A stretch of 64,000 bases of DNA from Saccopteryx bilineata (lineage: Eukaryota; Chordata; Mammalia; Chiroptera; Emballonuridae). The notes below the pieces were generated by a model. It was not told the origin of the DNA, did not search any database, and saw only the letters and a list, made by a program, of their open reading frames with translations. Location: NCBI RefSeq assembly GCF_036850765.1, contig NC_089496.1:102882267-102946266 (forward strand). Direction: 5' to 3'. The translations under genes were made by a program, and so were the position numbers. Shown here one piece after another: positions 21,015 to 61,882 of the stretch (positions within the stretch are counted from its first letter, which is position 1; each line of letters begins with the position of its first letter).

Positions 21015-22289
21015 CATTTCCCTTCTCTCCTCTCTTTTTAATATTTAAGTTACACACATCCTGGGACATGCCGGAGTCCCTGCGTTACTAACCTACTTAC
21101 TTACCCAACCATCTTTCTCAAACATCGGGGCAGCAATGGGGAGCACAGAGGGTGTCTAAAGGGAGTCAGGAGGTGCGGAGAAGGGAGCAGCACACATCTA
21201 AGCAGTCTGCAGCCAACAACAATCGGGCATTAATAAAACAAGCCCAGACTCCACTGCTGTGAGACTGTGGCAGGATAACATTTATTCTAAGTGGTTTTCC
21301 AAGAAAATAGCTCCTGTTCCTCCTGTCCCCTAGAAGGGCCTCAAAGCTCCAGCTATGTCAGGAGGATGTCTGTTAAAGGTGGACCCTCACCCCTGGGTAG
21401 CCAGGGCTACAGCTCCAGGTCTTCCCCAAATAAGCATTCTTGCTGTCAACCATCTCGTCTTTTCCTTTCCTTTTAAAAAAAAAATTAAATGTATTGGGGT
21501 AATGTCAGTTACCTTTTCCTCCTCCTCCCACCCTCTTCCCCTCTGGCGACTGCCATTTTCTTGTCAGCATCTATGGGTTTGTAGGGTTTTTTTGTTTGTT
21601 TGTTTATTCATTTGTTGCTTTTTGTTGTCTATCCCCCATATGAGTGAAATCATCAGGTTCTTGTTCTTTTCCATCTGACTTATTTCACTGAGCATGATAA
21701 TCTCAAGATCCACCTATGTTTTCCAAATGGTACTGTATCATCTCTTTTAATGACTCAGTATCCACTGTCTCCACTGTCAACACGTATCACGTCCTCGTTA
21801 GCCAACCGTCCCCTTTTCCCCTGTTTCCACATCACCAGCTTGAGGGTACCCAAGGACGTGGGACTTCAAAGACTTCAAGTGGCCCCTACCTCAGGCTTCA
21901 AAGATGACAGAGGGGAGAGGTGGTGGGGTGCAGAGTGGCTTCCCCAGGAAAGAAAGATCTGTTCCTAGCTCCCAACACCTTATAACCCCTTTCCCTGACA
22001 CAGTCACCCGGCAGCCTTTATGACCTTACAGCCGATTTAAGGGACAGTGTGGATCAAAGAGCAGCTCCAGCCCCTTCGCGGAGGTTCGATGAAAGCACCA
22101 ATCCCTGACGCCTCACCTTGACTCCCGGTCGTTTACCTCGGGACCCTCGACCCCTCTCCCTGGAGCCCTGACTTCTTCCCTCTGCGCCCAGCAGCTTCTC
22201 CCGGGCTCAGGTCCCTCGGGCACGCGGTCACGTGCAGGGGCAAACGAGAGTCTGCGCTCCCGGAGCTTTGACCCCAGCAAGCGGGGAAC
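21015..22289. other. Region upstream of the SLC18A2 promoter, with an L1 3'-end fragment
   Basis: About 21480-21760 resembles L1 3' UTR text ('cttatttcactgagcatgat'). The rest, up to the CpG island, is unique-looking and holds no supported gene. It would be the place for distal promoter elements of SLC18A2. Confidence 0.45.
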
Positions 22290-22392
22290 CTGATGCGTAG
22301 CGGGTCTGGGCGGCGACCGAGGCCCCTCCCTCGCCCCCCGCCCCCGCCCCCGCTCCGCACCGGCCGTGACGTCAGAGCCGGACCCGCTAAAC
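22290..22392 (+). promoter_or_regulatory. SLC18A2: SLC18A2 proximal promoter in CpG island
   Basis: CpG density rises sharply here and stays high to about 23280. GC boxes of Sp1 type lie at 22336-22352 (CCCGCCCCCGCCCCCGC). A palindromic CRE follows at 22367-22374. No TATA box is visible, as expected for this gene. The transcription start is not determinable; I place it near the start of the presumed exon 1. Confidence 0.7.
22367..22374. promoter_or_regulatory. Palindromic cAMP response element
   Basis: TGACGTCA is the perfect full-site CREB/ATF element. A CRE close to the start site is an established feature of mammalian VMAT2 promoters. Confidence 0.8.
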
Positions 22393-22492
22393 TGAGCGGC
22401 GGCGGGGCGCCAGGGTGGAGACGGCGACCCCGAGGCGCCGGAACGGACGGATCCCGCTGTGGCCAGGGCAGACAACCGCCGGCGACCCCGAG
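22393..22492 (+). other. SLC18A2: SLC18A2 exon 1 (non-coding 5' UTR), probable
   Basis: A donor GTAACG begins at 22493 after 'cgaccccgag'. The next exon begins at 23001 after a CCGCAG acceptor, just upstream of the start codon. A non-coding first exon in the CpG island agrees with the known gene structure. The left end is a guess; only the donor is visible. Confidence 0.6.
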
Positions 22493-22620
22493 GTAACGCC
22501 GACCCCGCTCCCTGTCCGCAGGCTCCGTGCTGGGGCAGAGCGCCGCTGGGGCGCGGGAGCGAGCGGGGCCGGGCGGGGGTCAGGGGGAGCTCCCGAAGCG
22601 CCGCGCGCTGGGCTCCGGGA

Positions 22621-22773
22621 CACAGGGCGCACTGGGTCCCGCCGCGCCTCCAGAGCGCTCAGTGGTACGAGCGGGACCCTCCGAGCGGCGGGGCACAGGG
22701 CTCACGGTGCGCAGGGTCCCGCCGCACCTCCCGAACGCTCAGTGGTACGAGCGGGACCCTCGGGGCGGCGGGG
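22621..22773. repeat. Tandem duplication (73 and 80 bp) in SLC18A2 intron 1
   Basis: Unit one is 22621-22693 and unit two is 22694-22773. Both start CACAGGGC and end in GGCGGGG. A 26-base block (22656-22681 and 22736-22761) is identical, and the rest differs by a few substitutions and a 7-bp indel. It lies within the CpG island. Confidence 0.85.
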
Positions 22774-22939
22774 AGCCGGACAGCACCCCGTGAGACTCAG
22801 GTGCGCGCTGCGACGGCGCCCGCGGGCGTTATTAATGGGGAGCGCGGGTGTGGGTGAGGACACACTCGTTGCGGGAAAGCCAAGGGTGGGGTGCTGGGGA
22901 CCCGCCCGCAGCGTTCCGTCTGCGGCCCGAGAAGTCTGA

Positions 22940-50858
<27,919 letters not shown>

Positions 50859-53020
50859 GACTCACAAGTCATCAAACTATTTAATTGTGTAAAACAGTGT
50901 TTCCAGTGAACTGACTCGTCCAGAACCATCTTAGTCGTCCCATTCATCCCTGGTGAACGAGTGAAACAACCAAAGGTTACATTTCTTTTCCATGGTTATG
51001 ATCGATTGCCAACAGCCTTATAAAGAAAAAGCAGCTTTTCTAGGGGTTTATATAAAGTTTGAAAACTTTATTTTATGTATTTGATTTTATTAAATATTAT
51101 ACAATATATTTTGACGAAATAGTGTAAATCTATAAATATTTAAATCCAAATCAAATATAATTTTTTAACTTACATTCATGAACACTTGGGCAAAAAATAA
51201 TCATATATTTTTTCTGAATACTGGTAATGAGTGTTTAAAACTAAAGCACACATTATCTCTGAGACACTTCCAACAAGAAACTCGAAGGAAGTCTGAAAGC
51301 CAAGTAAGACAGCATATGGTTATGTAGTAACACTGAGTGTTGTTATTCAGTTTGTGATTATTATCTATATATGCATGAGTTAAAAGCTAGTTATCTCAAA
51401 TGCAGAGGACAAGAACTTGAGTCAGGTATCTTTTGGATTTACCCATAAATCTTAGGTGGCACTAGTACTATATGTAATCACCTATCTAGAAACATGTAAA
51501 TTATGTTTACATGTCATGTGATTGGCAGCAGACATTAAAGCCAGAAAAAAAAAAGTCAATGTTCTGAACACAGAGAAAAGCACCCAAATAGTTATGAACA
51601 GCTAGATTCCCCTTTAAGACATGTACTTGTCTTACTGGATGAAAGAAAATTGAGGGTAGATGTATCTTGCACTGTCAAGGTTAAGCATGGTAAGATATAT
51701 CAACATCTAGTTCAAGTCTTAGAAAACCAATTTAAAAGGCTAATAGCTGCTATGCCATGAAACAAAACCAGACCACACCATCTTTGACCTGTTTGGAGGT
51801 CGTCATCCAAGTGTTTTCTAGGGATCTATTTTCATTTTGAGTTGTCCGAAACTATTCTTTTCTAAACTTCTGAATGTTGTTTACATCAATGTGAAAAATT
51901 TAAATGAAGATGAAGGAATGAAATGATGTCAAAACATATTAGGAGAACAGGTAAAAGAAATAGGGTGGTCAGGATACACCCCGTTTCACAGGCAGGAAAG
52001 AAACCAAACATCTAAAAATGTCCATGTATTACTGTGTCTAGTGCTGTGTAACGCTGCTTCTCTAAGCATGACATCGATGTGTCTTTTCAGTGTAAGAGCA
52101 AATACTGTGTTAGTGAACTCCGTCTGTTTACATCAGGTTTTGTATGAGATATGATCGGAGTGTGACCATAGTGTGGAATATCTCATGACGTGTCAGTTCC
52201 GTAGTTCTGTAATTATAAACAAAAATTACCTGATGTCAGTTCTTTTATGTTAAAACTGCATTAACTTGGACAAGGAACAAAGAATGTTAGCGCAAGGCCT
52301 CTTCAGCCTTTTAGATGCTCTGGGAAAGTTAGCTAATACTCTGTTTCCATTCGCTTTCTGAATGATTTTCTGCGGGGCTTTGACTGCTGTGAAGTCTGGC
52401 TGTCAAGTGCAGGGTTGGAAGCAAACAATTTGCATAGGGCAACTTACAGCAGTCTGCTACTGTGCAAGGCAGCCCCGGAGGCGCTGTCCCCTGGCTCCGA
52501 GGCAGGCTGCTCTCTGCTTCAGAAGGGGAGGACCCTAAAAGAGAATGTGCTACAGATCAGTTCTTCGTGGGCTTGTGGTTCTCCCACCCCAATACCATAT
52601 CCTTCATTCCTGTTTCATTTTACCTTCCAGGCTTCCGTCCCTTTGGTAAAGGCATGCCTGCTATTGGTCCTTAGAGAGAATGCGAAAGATATGTGGAGTG
52701 TTCTGGGAACTGTTTTAGGAGCAAAAAATATGTCGTATTTTGGGGGGTGGGATTGAAGGGTCTTTGATGTGACTACTATTCTGGGGTGGGCCAAGACTGA
52801 AAAGACTTTAAGAAAAAATGTTTGTCAGGACAGAGAACATACAGCTCTCTGAACGGCTCTTTTCAGAGCTGAGGTGGTTCTCACGTTTGTACCTGGCAGA
52901 GAATGAAAACCGAAACGAGGTAGCGATGAATATTCAGTTCTTTCTTTTAACTGCTAAGTGTACCTGCCTAAGTCGTGTCTTAGCTAGTTTACTTAATAAA
53001 TCTTCTGAACACTACTGTGC
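50859..53020 (+). other. SLC18A2: SLC18A2 3' UTR, probable extent
   Basis: AT-rich, repeat-poor sequence after the stop codon, about 2.1 kb to the AATAAA at 52995-53000. This length is close to that of the known human 3' UTR as I recall it. Confidence 0.55.
52995..53000 (+). terminator. Candidate SLC18A2 polyadenylation signal
   Basis: Canonical AATAAA, chosen because of its distance from the stop codon and a T-rich, GT-containing stretch downstream. Confidence 0.45.
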
Positions 53021-56000
53021 CTACTTGTATTCCTTTCTAAACTGAACACACTGTCATTGGAATCAGAAACATAAGAAGGTATGTATGGTTTTGACTGTTG
53101 GTTTTTAATTCGAAACTTCTCTGCTTGCAGGCATCGGTAAAATCCACTCCAGGTGAGTCTGAACCATACATTTAGCTTTGACAAAGGTTTTAAATTGAAA
53201 TATGTCAGTTATCCTTGCATCTATCCTTGTGTTATTTTTCTGATCGCTGTGAACAATAAGGCTGATAAAAATAACAATGTAGCCATTTGAAACAGTAGGC
53301 CTATGGTGTGTGAATATCCTTTAGGGGTGAAGAGATTCTTTTTAATCAGGGGACCCATGGCTTAAAAAGGATTGGGGAACCTCCCCCTACTTTTTAAAAG
53401 GAAAACTATTCTCTCGATTTAGAAAGAAAGACAACAGATTTTAAAATAAAAGTGATTTTAAATTTATTCACTTCTAGGGTACTTACGATTTTATTACCTT
53501 GATTATCTTACTATGAGTAAGAGCCAAATATTTTCAAACTGCCTTTCAAAAAATTTAGGTATACTTAAATTTAGAACTTGATAGTATCCTCAAATTTTTT
53601 AGCTGTTTTCTCAGAATCACACGTGGCCACACAGTATTCAACTATATAGTTCTGCTAACAAAGAAGGCTTAACATTAAGAAATGTAGCATACAAATTCAG
53701 AATGCAAACAGCGCTCAAGTGTTGCTCAGCTTGATTCTCCAACCTGGGCATTAAATACCAGTGTAGGAAATAACACCTTAAATTGTCTAATTGCTAGTAG
53801 GCAGCAGAGGCAAATCCCTAAATCTGATATTTCAAAGCTTAAAGAAACAAGAGTAAAGCCAAAATTTAATGCTTAAGAGAAAATTTCAAAATAGCCATTT
53901 TGTTGAGCAAAAATGGACTGTTGAGCTTGTTGGCACGGCCAAATTTTACCAGCCTATAATTCCACAGAGATGCAGCAATCAGCTTTTCCGGATGTCATCA
54001 AATGAAGATATTCTTGTTTTCTGTGATAGTTTTTATTTATTATTTTTTAGCTATTGATAACATAGCATGGCGGCAAGATTACATCAGGAATGTAATATAA
54101 TAATACAACTGTTTTCACTGAAACCTTAGACCTTACTCTCCCCTAGGCTATTTGCAGTGTTCCCACTTGCACTCAAGTGGGATGCCTCTACTGCTTCTCC
54201 CAACATATAGAGATATAAAACATTGTACTACATTAAAGGTATATTTTACAAATGTCATGAGCAGCATTACTGAGCTTTCCGTAACTGCAGTTCTACAGAG
54301 TTAAATATTTTTAAAACACGAGTAGATTTTTATGAGACCAAAGTTTTGCATTATCTCTATAGCTCTTTCAAACATTTCAGCAGTACGCGTGGATGTCACT
54401 AAAACTCCCATGGTGCCATCCGTAAACACCAGACATTTTGAGGCTGTCTACCTTCCAGGTTATCAACGGTAAGTTGTTTTTTAGGACATGAAAGCTGGTT
54501 ATTACATTGGGCAGCTTGTTTCAAGCGTATGTTACACTACAATATTTTAGCTTTCAGAGAATTCTGTGTATAAAGACTTCTCTAGCAGTGTTCTTTTAAA
54601 ATGCAAGCATGCTTAAATAAACGGGAAAATACACTGCTATATTTTTGTTATTAACTTGGCCAATAAAAGTATTAGGAAAGTATTGTTTAGTAATACTTCA
54701 GTTAATAGCAGAAATGAGGATTCAGTATTGATTTTAAAAGTAGAATAACTTTTCTACCCTCAAAAATGTTTTTATCACCCATATAAGCCACACCTTTTAT
54801 TGAATAGCTTTTTACTGTTCAGAGCAGTGGCTGTACTATTGTTTGCCTCACAGCTATCTTGTGAGGTAGAGTAACTCTTTGGAGCTGGGGCGACGGCAGC
54901 ACGGGGCTCTTCTGTGGCTAGCCTATGGTTATACAGTTCATTCTGTGCTTGAACTTGAACTAAAACTCTTCTATGGCTTCCTGAGCTATAGATATGGGCC
55001 AGAATCCATACTATTATACTATGCCTTTTTCTGCAGGCCATACAAGCTGTCCTATCTAGTTTTAAATTCATATCAGTTTTACTATATATCAATTTCATAG
55101 TAGCTACCTACAAAAGGGAAAAACATATACATATTTTTTAATTGGCATATGAAAGACCAAAACTTTTATTATATACCAACAGAGCCCACTGATCATGTTT
55201 TCCCTCAGTCATTTTCAAAGAACTGGTCCCAATTCCTATGTATTGATACTGTCTATTTCTATTTATTTAATTTTATTATTTTTTAAATAAATGGAGATAG
55301 TCTGAACTACAGAAGCATTCAGAATAATCACCATTCCTTTAAGCCTGTAGGATGTCAAAGCAATAAATCTACTTTACATGATTCCTCTCCCTCATGACAT
55401 TCTCCATGAAAATGTTTCTAAAACAAAACAGCCAAAACCAGTTCTCAACATGGTCATTTTAAGAACAGTCCTCTGAAATTTTATCCTTACACATGCTTTA
55501 TTTCCTGTGGGAGAACTGAAGACGAAAAATAACCATAGATGTATAGAACTTCCATTTAAAAGGAAAGCAACATTTTGAAAGATTCTATTTCAAAACCCTG
55601 CTGACTGCTGTATTTTAGTAATCTCGTTATCTCTCTACAAACTGATGGTGTTCTACATTTACTCATTACATCTGTTTTTCATTGCAAGCTCTTCAAATTA
55701 ATCACTATATCCTTACTGTACCTCAACTGCACAAAACTTTAGAAAAAAAATTTCAGAGGCATAGAAAGCAAGCAATATATGTAAAATTTGTTTTACTAAA
55801 ATCAGCAGAACTGACTGAAGCTGTGCAGTATCTGCTTTCATGTTACATTTGGCAAAAACAAAGCAAAAAAGCACCCCCTCAGGACCCCAAAATAAAAATC
55901 TCAAGCAAGTACAGATGATGGACTTCATAAGACAAAGTAAAATTCAGAACCTGTTCCCTCAAGGACTGCTGCTGTCAGTTCGGGCACGCAGCCATCTGTC

Positions 56001-56412
56001 ACAACTGTGATAGAAATAAAAATATTACAAGAACCTGGACAGTATCCTATTTAACACTAATTCAAAACTAAGAGGAAGGAAAAGAGTACAACGAGACATC
56101 ACATACATAAGCACGAAAAGTTAGCTTACATAATTCCGTAATTAGAAAAATTTAAAAATAAATTAGTAAAAATAAATTCCAAGTATAAACCCAAGAAGCA
56201 GAGCTATAAGTACCATTTGAAACAACCAATTTAGTGAGCTGGTCATTTTCTTTTGCTGGAAAACTACCTTTTCATTCTTGTTCTTAACACAGGCAAATAA
56301 CTGTGGAGAAGCAGGCCAAAGTGCATTATGCGAGGGTTTAGACGTGGTTATATCTGTGGTACTTTAGATGCAACTTCCCCCCAATCGTGTGAGAGTTCAA
56401 ACACGCTGTTGA
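53021..56412 (-). other. PDZD8: Convergent 3' region, mostly PDZD8 3' UTR
   Basis: AT-rich and poor in recognisable repeats, as expected for a long 3' UTR on the - strand. Possible - strand signals (TTTATT on +) include 53463-53468 and 54030s; none can be chosen with confidence. A degraded hAT-like end may lie near 53345-53390 ('aaaaaggattggggaac'). Confidence 0.45.
53463..53468 (-). terminator. Candidate PDZD8 polyadenylation signal
   Basis: AATAAA on the - strand about 2.95 kb after the PDZD8 stop codon. It is one of several candidates. Confidence 0.25.
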
Positions 56413-58616
56413 TTACACAGACTCAGATGGGCCAAACAAGTCATCTGATAGGCTGCTGAATGGCTGAGAATCTATCAGTTGGGATATTTCGTTATCAAGG
56501 TCTTCTTCCGTATCGTCTGCGTACTTGCTTATTTTTTTGGGGTGCTGGTCTAAGGACAGACTTTCTAAAGATTCGATATCTTCAATGCCTGCTCTGTAGT
56601 GGATCATAAGAAGTGTCAGAGCTTGCAGTCTTTCCCCTGATTTAGCCAAAGCGGCAGAAAGAAGGGATTTTTTCCTTGTATCGGTTGTCTCCTTCTCTTC
56701 TCTAACAAGGGAGTTGTTGTGCTCCAACTCCTGATCGATTTCGTTCTGCAGCTTGTCCAGCATGAACTCGAGTTTCAGGATCCGTTCCTCCGTGGGCAGG
56801 CCCCGGTACAGGTCCCGGCCAATCTCTTTCACCGCGATGAAGACGCTGTCGTCCAGCCCGCCCTCCTTCCTCACCAGCTTGATTCCTGTGCTGTTCCCCC
56901 GTTTGGAAGGACTGTGCGGACCGCACACCTCTGTGTCACTGCCTTCATTGTCTGACGTGTTGGGGGTGTGTTTTGGTGACGGTTCTACTAGATCAGTTCC
57001 TGGTTCGGAGAGGCGAGTTTTAGACACCTGCCGCAAGTTTAGCAAGCGAGAGCTAGTGTTGATAATATGCCTTGTCAAGCCCGTTGTCTTATTGGCGGAC
57101 TTGCTCGTTTCAGCGTCAGCACGAGCGGGCAGGCCCAGGAGGGCTTCCTGTCCTTCCAGCCTGAGGTTTTTCAGGGTCCGCTCTATCCGCCTATCAGTGG
57201 CTCCACAAAGAGGCGTCTCAGCGAGACACTTCTCCTGGCATTTTTTATGGCAGACATAAGCACAGAACATACACTGGGAAGCGGCTTTCGTCCAGACTTT
57301 TTTCTTGCAGTAATCACACCAAGTGGGGTTCTGGAACTGAGTATCCTGGAAACTGTGTTTGTTTTCTGTTAAACCCATCTGTCCAACCAAGTGCTCCTCT
57401 TTTGGTAAGGCAGAGACCTCTTCGACCAAATGAAATTCTTTTTCTTTCTCCAAGTTAGTAACTGTATGGTGGTCCGGTTCTCCTTCTTTCAAATATTTGA
57501 AGTGAACAGTAATGTCACCAAAGCAAAATTTGTCGTTGAATCCCTTCTGCATGCTCAGATTGCGGAGTGCAGTTCTCGTGACCATGGCTTTGGGTGCTGG
57601 CGCTTCCAGCCTGAACTTCGAAAGGTACTCCATGTTTGACGTAGCCAGGCACCCCAGAGCCACCTCTTCCAGTTTTAGGCTAACGTGCCCCAAACAGATG
57701 AGCCCCCCTAACTTAAAAGGATCCCTGCACCACAGTGCAATGTTCAGGTATCTGTGGCCGGCTTCTATGTCAAAGACACAGGTTGCTCTGCTCCTTGTCC
57801 ATTTCCCTAGCTTATTACGATAGGGGATTTCGGAAGATTCCCACGTTCGAGGGTCATCTGAGCTGTCCTTAGGGGGGCAGGAATTCTCTGAGGTCAAGTC
57901 CTTTGCCACGTCTTGCTTTGCTGAAAACGGCTTAGGTGCAGCTCCGTCGTCTACGGGATCCACGCCTTTCGCTTGCTTCTCGGCAGGTTTATCTGCAGCA
58001 AGAGGCGGCGGCGGCACCTTTTCTGGCTTTTCAGCGAGGAGGTCGGATTCTGCCTGCCCTGGGGCATCGGCGGAAGGCAAGGGGACTTTCAGTTGCGGTC
58101 GTGGTGGCACGGGTGGTTTGAAAGTGGATCCCTGGGTGGGTTTTGACACTTGTGCTGGGTCTGTTACCTCAGGTTTTAGGGCTAAGGGTTTGTTTCCATC
58201 TTTGGATGGAAGCTTTGGTGGGGGTGGCTGACTTCCTGTGACTAATTTACGGTTTAAAACTGGTGACACTGTTCCAAGGGGTCTCACAGAAAGTGCTGTT
58301 GGGGTGCGTTTGGGACTATGGCCTGCCAACTGGGCCTCATCCCTGAGCTCAGTCTGGGCTCTGACATCACTGGCCAAGTCTTCAAACTCCGAGTCCAGGT
58401 CTCTGTTTTCAGTGTCTGCTGCCAGCCCAGGTGTTTCCTCTTCGTAACTGGGTTGGCATGAGCTCGGCAGGAAGTTTTCTTCCAGCTGTCCAAAATTCTC
58501 CTGCAGAACCGCACCGTGACTGCTCTGGCCAACAGGCCGCTCATAAAACACCAGGACTCGGTCACCAGCTTGCTTGATAAGCTTCAGCACTTGCAGTGTA
58601 GATGTGATTTTCACAC
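56413..58616 (-). CDS. PDZD8: PDZD8 last exon (exon 5)
   Basis: PDZD8 is an ER-anchored SMP-domain lipid-transfer protein at contacts with late endosomes and mitochondria. This exon supplies the C-terminal 734 or so residues of a protein of about 1,154 in human. In order: the end of the PDZ domain (VKITSTLQVLKLIK), a proline-rich linker, a C2-like domain (about 57850-57490), a C1 zinc finger (57357-57205) with the pattern H-X12-C-X2-C-X11-C-X2-C-X4-H-X2-C, a Ser/Thr-rich linker, and a C-terminal coiled coil (about 56830-56690) of the part reported to bind Rab7, ending FGPSESV. The acceptor AACAG ends at 58617; the exon opens with GT completing a Gly codon. The frame is intact. Confidence 0.96.
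57205..57357 (-). other. PDZD8: C1 zinc finger of PDZD8
   Basis: Fifty-one residues starting HSFQDTQFQNPTWCDYC and ending in ETPLC. All Cys/His ligands of a C1 domain are present. Membrane or phosphoinositide binding is known for the family. Confidence 0.9.
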
Positions 58617-61600
58617 CTGTTTTAAGATTTTAAAAGGGAAAACAAATTACTGTAATAAGAGTAAAAGAAATTGCTAAATATAATTGCCGTTAATTCTTAA
58701 TATTTTAACAAAAAAGTAATAGGCAAACCTCTAAAGTACACGCCTAGCTTCTGGAACAATAAGAGTACTGACACTCAACCCTGAATGCACTGATGTCTAC
58801 AAATAGTCACCTCCTCAGAAATCCTCACAAGGGTGCTAAGGTGCTAACTCCTGAATGCTTCCCATTCCTCCCTAGGTTTAAATGACATTTCTCCATTTAA
58901 GTGAGCAGAGTGAAGATTTTATTAATGGATGAACCAGACTTAAAATGATGGGAAACTGATTCTACTTCAGGAAATCCTAATATATACCAGGGATTACAGC
59001 AACTGGCTCAAATTAAGAGGCTGATGCTTGAAATAAACTAAGTTAAACAAGTTGGTTACATCTGCATCTATATTGATAATATCTAAAGTTTTCACGTTAT
59101 AGGTGCTATATTAACACAGTTCAAAATTCAAAAGGTACAAAAGACATAGACTGCAAACTGTCCCTTCCACCTGTCTCCTAGCAACACTCTTCTTCCCCGA
59201 GGCGCTTGAAGCCGCAGCTCCTAGTGTATTTTCCTAGAGACCTCGTGTGCGTCACTCCCGGCTCTGTTTCCTGTCCTTTCCCTACCCTCCCCAAAACAGT
59301 ACTTACCCACGCTAGCCCTCTCTGTAGGACTCAGAGAAAGGTGAGACGGGTCTTTGCTTTCCAAAGGTCTTAGGGCCATCCTAAATAAATCAAAGTAACA
59401 TCAGCCCCATCTAATAACCTGACCTCAGTTCCTCAGCCTATATCCTCTCCTACTCGGCTGCCCAGGTAAGACCATGCTGTAGACTTGGTCATCGCTTGGA
59501 GCTTGTCCATAGCAAAGATCTTTCACTTGGAAGTTAATCCCTGGTCATAACTCCCACTTTCCCCCTCTGAATATCCCATCTGCTAACTGAAGCTGCTTCG
59601 AGGATTTCCAGACCTCATCATTCCTCCTCTGCTCTCATGGTCCAGCTAGTTCTTCTGCTATCACTTGCTTTTCTCCCTGACCCCCGTCTCATGACTTTCC
59701 GTGATGTTCACAGCACGATTCCCAATGCTTACGTGCTGGCCCTTTGCTCTTCCACACCTGCCCGTCTGTGTGCTTCCCCAGCTCTGCTAGCCTACCGTCT
59801 CCCTTTCCTGGCCCTGAGATGACGTCTGACCCAGCACCGAGTTAGGCTCTCTATCTTCAGCCGGGCGCTCAGTGCTGCCTCAGCACGCCGCAGAGTGGTC
59901 CCTAAACAACTGAGTCTCTAAAACACCAGCTTCAAACCTCCCCTGTCCCCTGAAGCCCACCCTTCCTGCTCTTTTACTTTGCAGGCGACATCACCTCATT
60001 TTCTGAAAAGATCAACAAGAAGCCATCTTTTCTCCCTGCCAATCATTTTTAGTGCTAACCCATCTCAGAGGAGGGAGGACCCCTTTCCTTGTACAGTACT
60101 TTGGATTTCACCCTCCCCTCCCCCACCATCTCCTGCTGCACTTTGCTCTGTCATTATCCTTGCTCCTGTTTTTATTCCCTTCTTCCTCCTGCTCTAAAAC
60201 CACTTTCATGACACTGTACTGATTCGATCCAGATCTCTTCCCCTCAATCTTTTGCAGCAGTGCCGGCCCCTGTGTGCAAGCATTCCCTGGTCCGCCATAG
60301 CTTCTCTGCCTTTCTGCTCCCTTCCAGGGTTACATCAGCTTCAGCAGTTTCAGATGTCAACTTTTCCTTCATTTCCCCTCCTGTCCTACATTCCCAGCTC
60401 CTTCCTGGGTGTTTCCTGATAGTGCAAAATCAGTGTAGTCAGAAACGCTCTCTGCCTTCCCATGCTCCTGTCCTCACTGCTCTGTGACTCAGCTTGCCAC
60501 CCTCTCAGTTAACCTGTGAGGGATCCCAGAGATCACTGACGCCCTACTCAGCTATCCATTCTGTCAGAGCCTCAGTCCATTTGCATCTCCCCTTCAGACC
60601 CTCCGGATCACTGGCTTCACCTACAGGGATAAACGGCTCTTAACTGTGATCCCTCACTCACATCTTCCCTATTTTAATCACCCAACATACTGCTCCCCAA
60701 TTTTCCTAAAGCTCAGGCTTGAAAACCTTTGGCCCATAAACTCGTCACACTGAAATTCAGACTTCTAACATGGCTCTTCAAGATTCACCAGCCTTAACCT
60801 CTGCTTCTCTCTCTCCACACTGTTCCAGCAAAGTTGTAGTCTCACAAATGTGTAAATGAAAACTACGTCCATCTGATGATCTGTGGTGACAAAAACTTCA
60901 ATCTAAACGCGTTCTTTGTGACTTAGCACCGCCCTCTCTCTCCCCCATGTCACCAGGAGCCACGTGGAAATGGCCACTGTGCTTCCCAGGACTGGCTGGT
61001 CAAGTCGGGATTCCTTTTCTTTAGGGAGTATTTGTAACACACGCAAAAGTAGAAGAAACAGTAAAACAAACTCCATTACTGAGTTTCAAATATAACAAAT
61101 ATTTTGTTCATTTTAACTGTCACCAATCTCCTATTACTAAGTTTTAAAATATTAATTACTGTAGACCCTATAAATGAATTACAGCTATAAAAAATTTATG
61201 TATCACATAAATTTCATATATCACACTTGGAATCTCAAATATTACTTTTTTACAAATGATAGATATACTTTTAACTGCATACATTTATATTGCTTATTTA
61301 TTTATTTAGCTTAGATTTATTTTTGATAATAGATATTTACTACTTGTGTAATTAAAAACAAAAACCATTCAGAAAAATACATAAGAAAAAAATTAATTTT
61401 ATCTTGTAGGTAAAACCAAAACACAGTATGTGTGAATATTTAAAAAAAAAAAACAAGAAAAAATAACTTATGTTTACATTAAATGTAACAGATGATGTTT
61501 ATTTTATGGCTTTGCTATCCGAAGTGTCTACAGTATATGTGTTTTTAATTAAAATTTAAGGCTTCCTTCTGGCTTTTATTTATAATAAAGTTATTACTTT

Positions 61601-61719
61601 CTTTCCATTATAAAAGTAACATGTGCTTATAAAAATAAAGAAGGAAGATGGGAAACGTCCCACATCTGCTCTGTGCTGTCTCTGTAAATGGCATGTATAC
61701 TTCACATCAGCATAATTAC
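58617..61719 (-). other. PDZD8 intron 4
   Basis: 3.1 kb. The middle (about 59150-60900) is pyrimidine-rich on + and reads like decayed repeat text of an unknown family, with no frames that continue. The rest is AT-rich. No gene. Confidence 0.5.
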
Positions 61720-61882
61720 CTCCAATAGCAATCAGCCGATCTCCTCGCTGAAGATCAGCAACTGCGGCAGGTGAGTTTGGGGCCACAGTCTCAATGACGA
61801 CATGCCCAGCATACCCGTCAGTTGACTGGACAAGACGAAGTGTAAGTCCAACGCTTTGTAAATTCCCTTTAATTAATTCAAC
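61720..61882 (-). CDS. PDZD8: PDZD8 exon 4 (PDZ domain)
   Basis: 163 bp encoding VELIKGNLQSVGLTLRLVQS, then IETVAPNSPAAVADLQRGDR and LIAIG, the core of the PDZ domain with the carboxylate-binding loop replaced by a QSVGLTL-type variant. The acceptor TTAAAG ends at 61883; the donor GTAATT lies just below 61720. It joins exon 5 in frame as ...LIAIGGVKITS. Exons 1-3 (signal anchor and SMP domain) are not in this window. Confidence 0.94.

Noticed and set aside
58612..58614. PDZD8 starting at the GTG at the head of exon 5
   Set aside because: It is an internal Val codon. The exon is joined to exon 4 through a split Gly codon after a clear acceptor.
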